From assembly GCA_965223775.1 (NCBI GenBank), contig OZ245021.1:1178001-1242000 (forward strand): a stretch of DNA of 64,000 nucleotides. Direction: 5' to 3'. The stretch's first letter is position 1; each line of letters starts with the position of its first letter. This stretch comes from JAJDXW01 sp965223775 (GTDB lineage Bacteria > Pseudomonadota > Gammaproteobacteria > HK1). A program made the translations under genes and the position numbers. Shown here piece by piece: positions 35,526-43,800 of this stretch. The notes below the pieces were generated by a model. It did not search any database, had not been told where the DNA came from, and saw nothing but the letters and a program-made list of their open reading frames with translations.

Positions 35526-36585
35526 TCGTCGTGGTGGACAACGACGCCGGCACCGATGCCGCGGTCGTGAACAACGGCAGCTCCAGCACCCGCGTTCGGT
35601 GGACCGGCTCGAGCGAGAGGATGGACGGCACCTCGGTCGGCATCCAGGTCGAGTATCAAGAGGGCGGCAGTTTCGACAAAGGCGGGGAGCCCAACGATGA
35701 CGGTGGGGACGGTACCGGTCTCACGCTTCGTCACGCCAACGTCCACTACAGCGGAGAGTTCGGCAAGATCACCATCGGCCAGGGTTCCGAGGCGGGCGAC
35801 AGCTCCGCGTACTCCGATCCCTCCGGGGTGTTCGGCATCGGCCACGGCCAGGAGAAGGAATCGTCGAAGCTCGGCGGCTACTTCGGCTCTCTTGATGCAG
35901 GCACCCGGACGAACATGATCCGCTACGACACGCCGTCCATCGGTCCGCTCTCGGCCGCGGTCTCGGTAGGGAATGGAGACCGCGTCTCGGCCAAGCTCGG
36001 CCTGAGAACCGAGTTCGGCGGAACGTCCTTCAGCGCGCAGGTCGCGACCCTTCAGGAGAAGGGCGACTCTTCGACCGGCGGCGCCTCGTTCGGGGCCTCC
36101 ATGGCGAGCGGCCTCACCGTATCCGGCGCCTGGGCCAAGGGCGGGTCCATGGGCGCAGCGGCCGCGGAGACAGGCGAGCTGAGGTCTGTGTGCGTCGATG
36201 ACACCGATGCGACCATGACAATGCCATACGAACCCGATCCTGCTGGAAATCACGCTTGCCCGGCCGGCCATACGCAGAAAATCAGGAGGCTCGGGGCGAA
36301 GGCCGCGGTGATGGCGACCGATCCGAGCTACTTCCAGGCGTCGATTGGCTACAAGTTCGGCAACACCGCCGTGCGGCGAGCTGGTACAGCTCCGAGGACT
36401 TCAAGATGATGGGCTCGGAGGGCACCGCCATCGGCATCGGCGTGAACCACAACCTCCCCAAGGCAGGGGCGCAGGTCTACGCGGCCGTGCAGAACTACGA
36501 CGTGAACATGGGTGACGGAAATGGAAGCATGATGGACATGATGGACGACACCGTGTTCGTCGTCGGAACCCGCGTCAAGTTCTAG
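35519..36585 (+). pseudogene. Gram-negative porin, copy 2, no signal peptide and frameshifted
   Basis: Porin sequence begins abruptly at ALVVVDNDAGTDAAVVNNGS, matching residues about 30 onward of the intact copy; the signal peptide and start are replaced by the antisense coiled-coil fragment. Near 36373 one base is missing in GTGCGGCGAGC (expected GTGGCGGCGAGC), so the frame changes after FGNTAV; the second frame then continues AASWYSSEDFKMMGSEGTAI to the terminal TRVKF at 36585. The loop before ATDPSYFQ carries about 57 extra residues with two cysteines. It can serve as a sequence donor but not as a gene. Confidence 0.8.
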
Positions 36586-36930
36586 CGAGGCTGCGCCTCA
36601 GACCGACGAGAGGTGTTCGAAGCCACCCGACGGTTCTCCAACCCCCGGCGCGCCGTACCAAGAGAAATGCCTGCATTTCTTCTGGTAGCAGCCTCGTACG
36701 TTTCATCCACGCAACGCCTCTGCAAACTTGACTCAAGGTCGCGGTGCCTCAAGGAGTCTAATCGGTCTCGACACCTCCAGCCTTTCACGGCCCTCCCCTT
36801 CCCCGGGGAGGACCGTTTTACTTTCTGATCCCTCACCGCTCTGTCCCGAAGCGACTATCGACGAACCGTCGCCCTGTCCGATGGTCCTCTCGCTCCGCGG
36901 GGCTGTCGACAAGCAGGGGTAGAGACGAAC
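36586..36930. other. Gap after porin copy 2
   Basis: About 345 bases. The first 170 bases (36587-36756) separate the porin stop from its expected terminator module, begin with CGAGGCTGC and carry GCAGCCTCG further on (near 36685), and include the perfect hairpin AGAAATGCCTGCATTTCT near 36664. The module itself (TCTAATCGGTCTCGAC onward) starts at 36757. The rest shows nothing recognisable. Confidence 0.5.
36788..36819 (+). terminator. Terminator, module copy 3
   Basis: CGGCCCTCCCC pairs with GGGGAGGACCG (one mismatch), followed by TTTTA. Preceded by TCGGTCTCGACACCTCCAGC, as after the other porin copies. Confidence 0.75.
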
Positions 36931-37374
36931 CTATCGGACGGGAGAAAGGGAGCTGCTTTCCGGCGAGTGTTTCGGGCCGGTTCGCGAAGCGGACGAGTCC
37001 GCGCCCCGCGCTTCGGAAGGCGGTACGAGACCCGGCGGGTGGACGGCGAACAGCAGGCCCTCGACCTTCGCCTGGCGGCCAGCGAGCATCCGCACCTCAC
37101 CACGGAGTTCCCGCACGTCTCCACGGACTTCCCGCACTTCTCCGCGGAGTTCGTGCACTTCTCCGTGGAGTTCTCGCACGTCTCCGCGGACTTCGCGGAG
37201 GTCTTCTCGCAGTTGCCCGAACTGCGAATCGGAGTACAGGCGCACGAGATCGATCTGCTCGCTGAACTGCTGGCGCGTGTGGCTCGATCTCGTCAGGATG
37301 AGGGCGGCCAAGGCCACCGAGACGGTCAGCGTGGAGCCGAATACGGAGAGGATGATCTTGTTCGCGTCGGACAT
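36931..37374 (-). CDS. Membrane-anchored heptad-repeat protein
   Basis: A 147-residue protein. Residues about 5-24 (IILSVFGSTLTVSVALAALI) form one membrane helix, followed by a coiled coil with exact seven-residue units (EVRGDVREL, HGEVHELRGEVREVRGDVREL) covering about 60-105, then a Pro/Ser-rich tail. The units are visible in the DNA as a 21-bp tandem repeat at about 37087-37205. The ATG at 37374 (MSDANK) is preferred over an upstream ATG that would add a Pro/Arg-rich shadow. Function unknown; similar small anchored coiled coils recur in this block. Confidence 0.65.
   Translation of the reverse strand: MSDANKIILSVFGSTLTVSVALAALILTRSSHTRQQFSEQIDLVRLYSDSQFGQLREDLREVRGDVRELHGEVHELRGEVREVRGDVRELRGEVRMLAGRQAKVEGLLFAVHPPGLVPPSEARGADSSASRTGPKHSPESSSLSPVR
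37087..37205. repeat. 21-bp tandem repeat encoding heptads
   Basis: About five to six copies of a 21-base unit of the type ACGGAGTTCCCGCACGTCTC. It encodes the seven-residue coiled-coil units of the minus-strand protein, so its length can vary in steps of seven residues without frameshift. Confidence 0.75.
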
Positions 37375-37640
37375 TGCTGCATCACCGTTCTCTACCGTGA
37401 TCCCTGTCCGTGTGGCCTCGGTGTCGGTCGAGGGGTCATTTCCGGCGATGTGGGGAGACACTCTGGTACCAGCAGTCATTCTAGCCGTTGCCGGAGGGCG
37501 GGCAATGGGGAATTCGGCTCGATAAACGCAGGAATCGGGGAGAGAGGAGATGGGATTCGTTGGCGGTTCGGGGATGGACTCCGAACCGCCGCTTCGCCGC
37601 GCCCGCGGTGAGGCCGGGTCCCCGGGATACGCCGGGAACA

Positions 37641-37682
37641 TCCCCGGCCCTGGATCGACGCGCCGCCTTGGCAGACTGAACC
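37641..37682. repeat. Right arm of 42-bp inverted repeat spanning 3.6 kb
   Basis: Opposite-strand match of 34043-34084 (39 of 42 bases). The arms and the adjoining terminator modules flank the toxin-antitoxin pair, porin copy 2 and the two coiled-coil genes. Confidence 0.75.
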
Positions 37683-37798
37683 CTCAGCGGGGCAGAGATG
37701 GACCGGTTACCTGCCAGGAGGCGGCCGTTCGTTCCGGCGGGAAGCCCGCGCAGGCGGGAAGGGTGCGCTTCGGCGACGAGAGAAATGGGTGCGCACGG

Positions 37799-37832
37799 AA
37801 AGAAAAGGCCCTCCCGGGGAGGGGAGGGCCTT
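37799..37832 (-). terminator. Terminator of the acidic secreted protein gene, module copy 4
   Basis: On the minus strand AAGGCCCTCCC pairs with GGGAGGGCCTT, followed by TTCTTT. It is preceded by GTCGGTCTCGACACCTCC, the same module that follows the porin copies on the plus strand. Confidence 0.8.
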
Positions 37833-37903
37833 GAACGGGGAGGTGTCGAGACCGACTGGAACCCGACGATCGTCGTGTCGTTCCAAACGGCCGCCCGTGC
37901 GTG

Positions 37904-38518
37904 CTACGACGATTCCTTGGCTTCCTCGGACATTTCCTCTTCCGGCTCGGGCTCCGGCACGAGGATCATCGCCGGGGCGGCGCCCGCGATCTCGAAGCCC
38001 GCGCTCGTCTCGCCCATGGTGACCGAGCCCGCAAGATCCCAGCTATGCCATGCGCGGTACCTGTTCTTGGCCCCGCCCGAGACCGAGAACGCGCACCCTT
38101 CGGCTTCCGCCATCTCGGCATCGCCTTCCGCACTGGCATCCGCCATTTCGGCCTCGCCTTCCTTCATCTCGCCTTCTTCTTCCATCGGGGCTGCCTCGAT
38201 CGTGAAGCTGCCGCCCTCGACCATGACGGGCCCTGCACAGACGACCGAGCTCATCGTCTCGGTCATGTTGCCTTCATCGTCCTTCGAGACCTCCGTGCTG
38301 ATGAGCGCTACGCTCTCGATGACCATGCCGTTGCTTCCGCTCGCCGACTTGCTTGCAGTAATCTGCAACGCGGCACCCGGGGATTCCTCGCTGGGCTCGC
38401 TGAGGACCGCGCTCCACACGCGCATTTCCGGTGCCTCCATTTCGTCCATTGCGGCATTTGCTCCGCTGATCGCGACCAGCGGGGCGAGTGCCGCGAGGAC
38501 CAGGCTTCGTGTCTTCAT
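37904..38518 (-). CDS. Secreted acidic Met/Glu/Ala-rich protein, hypothetical
   Basis: A 204-residue protein. The N-terminus MKTRSLVLAALAPLVAISGANA is a signal peptide with a likely cut after ANA. A low-complexity stretch (about 115-150) is Glu/Met/Ala-rich (MEEEGEMKEGEAEMADASAE), as is the C-terminal tail (EPEPEEEMSEEAKESS); two cysteines (VVCAGP and GCAFSV) could form a disulfide. The ATG at 38518 has GAAGGA upstream. It lies 144 bases downstream of the intact porin on the same strand, with a hairpin between, so it may be an envelope partner. No family recognised. Confidence 0.7.
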   Translation of the reverse strand: MKTRSLVLAALAPLVAISGANAAMDEMEAPEMRVWSAVLSEPSEESPGAALQITASKSASGSNGMVIESVALISTEVSKDDEGNMTETMSSVVCAGPVMVEGGSFTIEAAPMEEEGEMKEGEAEMADASAEGDAEMAEAEGCAFSVSGGAKNRYRAWHSWDLAGSVTMGETSAGFEIAGAAPAMILVPEPEPEEEMSEEAKESS

Positions 38519-38605
38519 CTTGCTACATCCTTCAGTGTTCGGTGGGGTACGTCCAGCAGCTTCGGTGCCGACTCCTCCCGCGCTACGGCCCGTTGCGGGG
38601 TTGGG

Positions 38606-38637
38606 ACGGCCCTCCCCCGAGACCGGGGGAGGGCCGT
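38606..38637 (-). terminator. Strong hairpin between porin and acidic protein genes
   Basis: ACGGCCCTCCCCC and GGGGGAGGGCCGT form a perfect 13-base stem with a 6-base loop, 26 bases after the porin stop. No T run follows on either strand, so it may be a mRNA-stabilising or attenuating hairpin rather than a full terminator. Confidence 0.6.
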
Positions 38638-38662
38638 ACAAGGCGGGAGATGTCCAGGCGGT

Positions 38663-39892
38663 CTAGAACGTGACGAGCGTTCCGAGCTGGAACACGGTCT
38701 CGTCCGTGCTCGTGCCGCCAATTTCGACCTCGTAGTTCTGCACCGAGGCGTGAACCGTGGCCCCGACCTTGGGAAGAGCGTGCGACGCGCCGATGCCGAA
38801 GGCGGTACCCTCAGAGCCCGTCGACACGAAGTCCTCGGAGTTGTACCAGCTCGCCGCGACGGTGGTGTCGCCGAACGTGTAGCCGATACCCAGCCGGAAG
38901 TAGCTCGGGTCGACCGTCGTTGCGGGAACCGCAGCCGAATACGGGACCGCAGCGCACGTCGCTGCGACACTGCCTACTGTCGCGGCGGCCGCGTTGGCGT
39001 TGGCGTTGGCGGTGGGGATGCACAGGTTGGCGTTGATGTACGCTTGTGCCGCCGCCAACTGTGCAGGCGTAAGTGCTGATATTTGGGTTTGGGCCGTAAT
39101 GCCGGTCGCCGTTCCACCGGTAGAACCTGCTAGGTCAGAAGCAAACCCTGAGGCGGAAACTGCGACATACCTCGCCACGGCAGCTACTGCGGCCCTCCCC
39201 ACAAGGTCTTCGCCCTTGCCCCACGCACCGCCGACGGACAGCCCGCTCGGAAGGGTGACTCCGAAGGAAGCGCTGGCCTGTCCCGTCTCGCCCTTGGCCT
39301 GAACGGTGCCTACCTGCGCGCCGAAGGACGTGCCGCCGAAATCGCTGCTCACCGCAACCAGCCCCGAAACGCTGTCATTGTTGCCTATGGAGACGGCAGC
39401 TCTCAGGGGGCCGATCGCCGGGGTGTCGTAACGCACCATGTTCGTCCGCGCGCCACCGTCCAGAGAGCTGAAGTAGGCGCCCATGGTCCCGCCGTCCTGA
39501 CCGGCGCCGAGCCCGGTCACACCGGGCCCCAGGTACGAGGATCCTTCACCAGCCTCGAAACCTTGGCCGAAAGTGATGCGGCCCGCGGCGGCGTTGGTGT
39601 ACTGGACATTGGCATGGCGGAGCCGGACGGTATCATCCGTCGTGAGGCCGGTGGCCACCGTGTACTCGAACTGGATGCCGAGCGTGCTGCCGTCCTCCAT
39701 CACGCTGTGGCCGTTGGCCCGGACCCGCGTGGCGCCGTTGTTGTCGCGGATCTCGGCACCGGTGCTGGTATCGGAGTCGTTGATGAACAGCGTCCGGCTG
39801 ACCTGACCGCTCAGGGTGAAGTCGACCGCGTGCGCGGCCATCGGAACGGCGAGGGCGCCCGCGATCGCTACTGTAAGTGCCTTCTTGTGCAT
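38663..39892 (-). CDS. Gram-negative porin, the intact copy
   Basis: A 409-residue outer-membrane porin of the Gram-negative porin (porin_4) type. Signal peptide MHKKALTVAIAGALAVPMAA cut before VDFTLSG; the barrel strands alternate and end in the terminal Phe (TLVTF) recognised by the BAM machinery. Between SVGGAWGKGEDL and VDPSYFRLGIGYTF it has an insertion of about 100 residues, Ala-rich, including TANANANA from a (GTTGGC)n repeat, with two cysteines; this should be an external or pore loop. Ribosome site AAGGGAA. It is the only complete copy in the block, opposite in orientation to the broken ones. Confidence 0.88.
   Translation of the reverse strand: MHKKALTVAIAGALAVPMAAHAVDFTLSGQVSRTLFINDSDTSTGAEIRDNNGATRVRANGHSVMEDGSTLGIQFEYTVATGLTTDDTVRLRHANVQYTNAAAGRITFGQGFEAGEGSSYLGPGVTGLGAGQDGGTMGAYFSSLDGGARTNMVRYDTPAIGPLRAAVSIGNNDSVSGLVAVSSDFGGTSFGAQVGTVQAKGETGQASASFGVTLPSGLSVGGAWGKGEDLVGRAAVAAVARYVAVSASGFASDLAGSTGGTATGITAQTQISALTPAQLAAAQAYINANLCIPTANANANAAAATVGSVAATCAAVPYSAAVPATTVDPSYFRLGIGYTFGDTTVAASWYNSEDFVSTGSEGTAFGIGASHALPKVGATVHASVQNYEVEIGGTSTDETVFQLGTLVTF
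38993..39010. repeat. Hexanucleotide (GTTGGC) repeat inside porin loop
   Basis: Three GTTGGC units encode Ala-Asn pairs on the minus strand. A change in number would keep frame and alter loop length by two residues. Confidence 0.6.
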
Positions 39893-39967
39893 GGTGAATT
39901 CCCTTCTGAATAACCTTGTCCGAATTCCCTCCGGCCTTTGCCGCGCGTGGCGGTGCGGGCCAGAGGA

Positions 39968-39979
39968 CGTTGCGCAACG
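39968..39979. promoter_or_regulatory. Palindrome CGTTGCGCAACG upstream of the porin
   Basis: A perfect 12-base palindrome about 75 bases before the porin start codon. Position and symmetry fit a dimeric repressor or activator site; no regulator can be named. Confidence 0.4.
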
Positions 39980-40028
39980 CCCCTTTCGGAAGGAGCGAAT
40001 GGGGAAGCTAACACCACTTTGGACGACA

Positions 40029-40064
40029 TGCAACACCGTGTGAGGAAAAAATGACGGTGTTGCA
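40029..40064. promoter_or_regulatory. 11-bp inverted repeat TGCAACACCGT/ACGGTGTTGCA upstream of the porin
   Basis: Perfect 11-base arms separated by 14 bases that include GAGGAAAAAATG, with an A6 run after the second arm. On the porin strand the T run lies before, not after, the stem, so it is not a porin terminator. It is either an operator about 140 bases upstream of the porin or a leader structure. Confidence 0.45.
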
Positions 40065-40346
40065 AAAAAGACACAAACTCACGTGCCAGGAGGCGGTCCG
40101 GCTTCCCCTCGCTGCATCGACACGAGCTCCCGGAGGAGGGCTTCGACGCCATCGAACCGCCGGTCCATCTGCTCGAACCGCTGTTCCACGTAGTCGAATC
40201 TCTCGCCCACGGCGCTGAACCACTCGTCGGCCCGGGCGGCCAGGCTCGCATCCGCTCGCCGACGGCGGCCGGGTGTACCGCGAGAGGCCGGGAACGATGA
40301 CGGTCCGGACCCGGTCGGCCCGGTCCGGCGTCGAAGGCTTCGAGGG

Positions 40347-40625
40347 TCAGGCCCCGCCGGTCAGCCGCAGCCCCGCGAAGAGCACCGCCTGCGACGCGAC
40401 CAGCAAGGCCATGAAGCGGAAGGACGTCTCCCGGAGGCTTCGTTCGAGCCTCAGCTCCATCTCCGCGATCTCGGTCCTGACCCCGGCGATGTTGGCGTTG
40501 ACCCCGGCGATGTCCGACCGGGTTGCCGCTTCGGGTCCGTACACGACGCTCTCCGCCGCCTCCTTCGCCCGCTCCTCGCTTGCGCCCGCCTCGACGAGCG
40601 CACGATAAATTGCCGTTCCGGTCAT
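40347..40625 (-). CDS. Small coiled-coil protein with C-terminal membrane helix (DUF1640-like)
   Basis: A 92-residue protein: N-terminal helical ALVEAGASEERAKEAAESVV, a central coiled coil (SDIAGVNANIAGVRTEIAEMELRLERSL) and one C-terminal membrane helix (FMALLVASQAVLFAGLRLTG). The layout matches DUF1640/CCDC90-like small proteins and resembles the truncated one at 35182-35525. Function in bacteria is unknown. It stands alone between the porin upstream region and the divergent glutamate dehydrogenase gene. Confidence 0.7.
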   Translation of the reverse strand: MTGTAIYRALVEAGASEERAKEAAESVVYGPEAATRSDIAGVNANIAGVRTEIAEMELRLERSLRETSFRFMALLVASQAVLFAGLRLTGGA

Positions 40626-40886
40626 TGGTCCCTCCGTGGAGCGCTACCCGGTGGCGACTCCGTTCAGCTTGGCCGCAGAGGACAAGGATAGCACCGAACG
40701 AGGGCCGCGCGACCCGCTTCGCGGCCCCGCGCGCCGCCCGCCCGGGCATGGTCGGAGGCGGTGGCGGGGCCCGCCCGCACCGTGCCGGACCGAGCGTCGC
40801 GGCGGATGGCCGGCGGCGGCAGGCTCGGGGCGGCGCGCGGCTGCTACGATGCACGCCGCGCAACGAGGCGATGCGAGGAGGCGGCC

Positions 40887-43800
40887 ATGGCGACCACCGG
40901 GGACGGGGGAGCCGCGAGCGCGGCGGCCGAATGGCGCGCGGCGCTCGCCCGGATGCTCGCCGAGCGGTTCGGGGCGGAGGCCGGGTCCTCGCTCCGGCGC
41001 CGGTACGAGGCGGTGTTCGGCTCCGGCTACCGCGGCCGGTACGGCCCCGAGGCGGCCCTCCGGGACATCGAGCTCACCGAGGAGCTCTCCGGGCGGGGCG
41101 GCGGCGGGGCGGCGGCGGCGGCCGCCGCGCCGCCGGCGGGCCCGGAGGAGGGCGGCCCGCCGCGGGGGCCCCTCGCGATGGACCTCCTCCGCCTGCCCGG
41201 GGCGGACCCGCGCACGTTCCGCTTCAAGCTCTTCCACCTCGGGGGGCCGGTCCACCTCTCGGACTCCCTTCCGATGCTCGAGAACATGGGCCTGCGGGTG
41301 GAGGACGAGCACCCGCGCGAGCTTCCCCGCGCGGGGGCGGGTCCTTCGGTGTGGCTCCACGACTTCGGGCTCCGGCAGCGGGCCGGCGCCTCCGCGGCGG
41401 ACCTCGCCGCGGTGGGCGAGGCGTTCAAGGGGTGCTTCGCCCGGGTGTGGTCGGGGGAGGCGGAGGACGACGGCTTCAACCGCCTCGCTCTTTCTCCTGG
41501 CCTTGACTGGCGGGAGATCGCCATGCTCCGGGCCTACGCCAGGTACCTGCGGCAGGTCCGCTTCGGCCTCAGCCAGTCCTACATCGAGGACACCCTGAGC
41601 AGCCACCCGGCGCTCGTCCGCGAGCTGGTCAACCTGTTCCACGCCCGCTTCGACCCGTCGTGGGCGAGCGGCGCCGGGACGGCGGCCGGCGCTCTTGCGC
41701 GCCCCGGCGAGGCCGCGCCCCCGGACCGCGCCCCCGCCTACGAGATCGCGGAGCGGATCCTCGGGAGCCTCGAGGCGGTCGCGAGCCTCGACGAGGACCG
41801 CATCCTGCGCGTGTGCTTCGAGCTCATCGACGGGACCCTTCGCACCAACTACTACCAGCGCGCGCCGGACGGCGGCCGCCGCCCGTGCCTTGCCCTGAAG
41901 CTCGATCCGTCGTGCGTGCACGAGATGCCGGAGCCCAAGCCGCGCTTCGAGATCTTCGTGTACTCGCCCCGGCTCGAGGGGGTGCACCTTCGCGGCGGTC
42001 CGATCGCCCGGGGCGGGATCCGCTGGTCGGACCGGCGCGAGGACTTCCGGACCGAGGTGCTGGGGCTCCTCAAGACCCAGATGGTGAAGAACGCGGTCAT
42101 CGTTCCGGTGGGCTCCAAGGGCGGCTTCGTGCTCAAGCGCCCCCCGGCGGACCGGGCCGCCCTCGCCGAGGAGGGAAGGGCCTGCTACCGCGAGTTCATC
42201 TCCGCCCTCCTCGAGCTCACGGACAACTACTCCGAGAACGGGTCCGAGAACGGGGTCGCGCCCCCGCCCGACACCGTGCGCCACGACGGCGACGACCCCT
42301 ATCTCGTGGTCGCGGCCGACAAGGGCACCGCGACCTTCTCCGACACCGCGAACGAGCTCTCCGCCGCGGCCGGGTTCTGGCTCGGCGACGCGTTCGCCTC
42401 GGGGGGCTCGGACGGCTACGACCACAAGGGGATCGGGATCACCGCGCGGGGCGCGTGGGAGTCCGTCAAGAGCCACTTCCGGGTGCTCGGGCTCGACCCC
42501 GCCGCGACGTCCTTCACGGTGGCCGGCATCGGCGACATGAGCGGCGACGTCTTCGGCAACGGCATGCTCCGCTCGCGCCGCATCCGGCTCGTCGCCGCGT
42601 TCAGCCACCTCCACGTCTTCGTCGACCCCGACCCCGATCCCGAGGCGTCGTTCGCCGAGCGCGAGCGCCTCTTCCGGCTGCCGGGCTCGACCTGGGGCGA
42701 CTACCGCGAAGACCTCGTCTCGCCGGGGGGCGGGGTCTGGCCGCGGAGCGCGAAGTCCATCACCCTCTCGCGGGAGGCCATGGCCGCGCTCGGGGTTCCC
42801 GGCGAGCCCGCCCCCCGCACCCCGAGCGACGTCATCCGGGCCATCCTCCGCGCCCCGGTGGACCTCCTCTGGAACGGGGGCATCGGCACCTACGTCAAGG
42901 CCGTGTCGGAGTCGCATGCGGCGGTGGGCGACCGGTCGAACGACTCGGTCCGGATCAATGGCCGCGAGCTCCGCTGCCGGCTGGTCGGGGAGGGCGGCAA
43001 CCTCGGCTTCACCCAGGCGGCCCGGGTGGAGTACGCGAAGGCGGGCGGGCTCGTCAATACCGACGCCATCGACAACTCCGGCGGGGTCGACTGCTCCGAC
43101 CACGAGGTCAACATCAAGATCCTCCTCGATGCCGCGGTGCGCGGCGGCGCGCTCGACGCGCCGGAGCGAAGCGCGCTGCTCCACTCGATGACGGACGAGG
43201 TGGCGGGGCAGGTCCTCGGCAACAACTACCTGCAGACCGTGGCGCTCGCGATCGCGAGGACCCAGGCCGTGCCGCTCATCGAGGTGCACGGGCGCTTCAT
43301 CGAGCGGCTCGAGCGCACGGTGGGGCTCGACCGGGCGGGGGAGGGGCTGCCGGACCGGGACGAGATCGCGGAGCGCCGGCGAGCCGGCGAGGGCTTCGCC
43401 GGCCCGGAGCTCGCGGTGCTGGTGGCCTATGCGAAGCTGGACCTCTTCGATGCTCTCATCGGCTCCGATCTGCCGGAGGACCCGGAGATGGCCGCGGAGC
43501 TCTCGGCCTATTTCCCGCGCGTCCTTCGCGAGCGGTTCGCGGCCTGGATCCCCCGCCACCGGCTGGCCCGCGAGATCATCTCGACGGTGGCCGCCAACGA
43601 GACCGTGAACCGGGCCGGCATCACCTTCGCGTTCCGGATCGCGGACGAGATCGGGGCGGCGCCGGAGGACGCGGTCCGGGCCTGGTTCGCGCTCCGGAAC
43701 CTCTATCGGCTGCCGGAGTTCTTCGACGCCATCGAGCGGTCGGATCTCTCCGCCGCCGCGCACGTGGCGGCGGTGCTGGAGATCCGCAAGCTCACGGACC

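Larger units (their letters stand above)
37375..37903. other. Gap with inverted module copy
   Basis: About 530 bases between two minus-strand genes. The right end holds the inverted terminator module (37799-37862), and the centre holds the right arm of the long inverted repeat (37641-37682 plus weaker flanks to about 37750). The left 200 bases should hold the promoter of the heptad protein; no clear pair was found. Confidence 0.5.
39893..40346. other. Porin upstream region and coiled-coil remnant
   Basis: About 450 bases. From the right: an open stretch on the minus strand (about 40082-40250) reads FSAVGERFDYVEQRFEQMDR and RRFDGVEALLRELVSM before a stop, which looks like the end of a small coiled-coil gene with no clear start. 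Then comes the 11-base inverted repeat at 40029-40064 and a 12-base palindrome CGTTGCGCAACG at 39968-39979, both upstream of the porin and candidates for regulator binding. No firm promoter boxes. Confidence 0.45.

Noticed and set aside
35132..36409. Treating the 425-codon chimeric frame as one gene
   Set aside because: The first part is antisense of a coiled-coil gene and the rest is a truncated, frameshifted porin; it has no signal peptide.
37087..37205. CRISPR-like array
   Set aside because: The 21-bp units are contiguous without unique spacers and encode heptads of a coiled-coil protein.
40000..40070. The 40029-40064 inverted repeat as a terminator of the porin or the coiled-coil gene
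   Set aside because: The poly-T lies on the wrong side of the stem for the minus strand.
29587..40625. Prophage
   Set aside because: Only the two integrases are phage-like; no capsid, tail, terminase or lysis gene is present.
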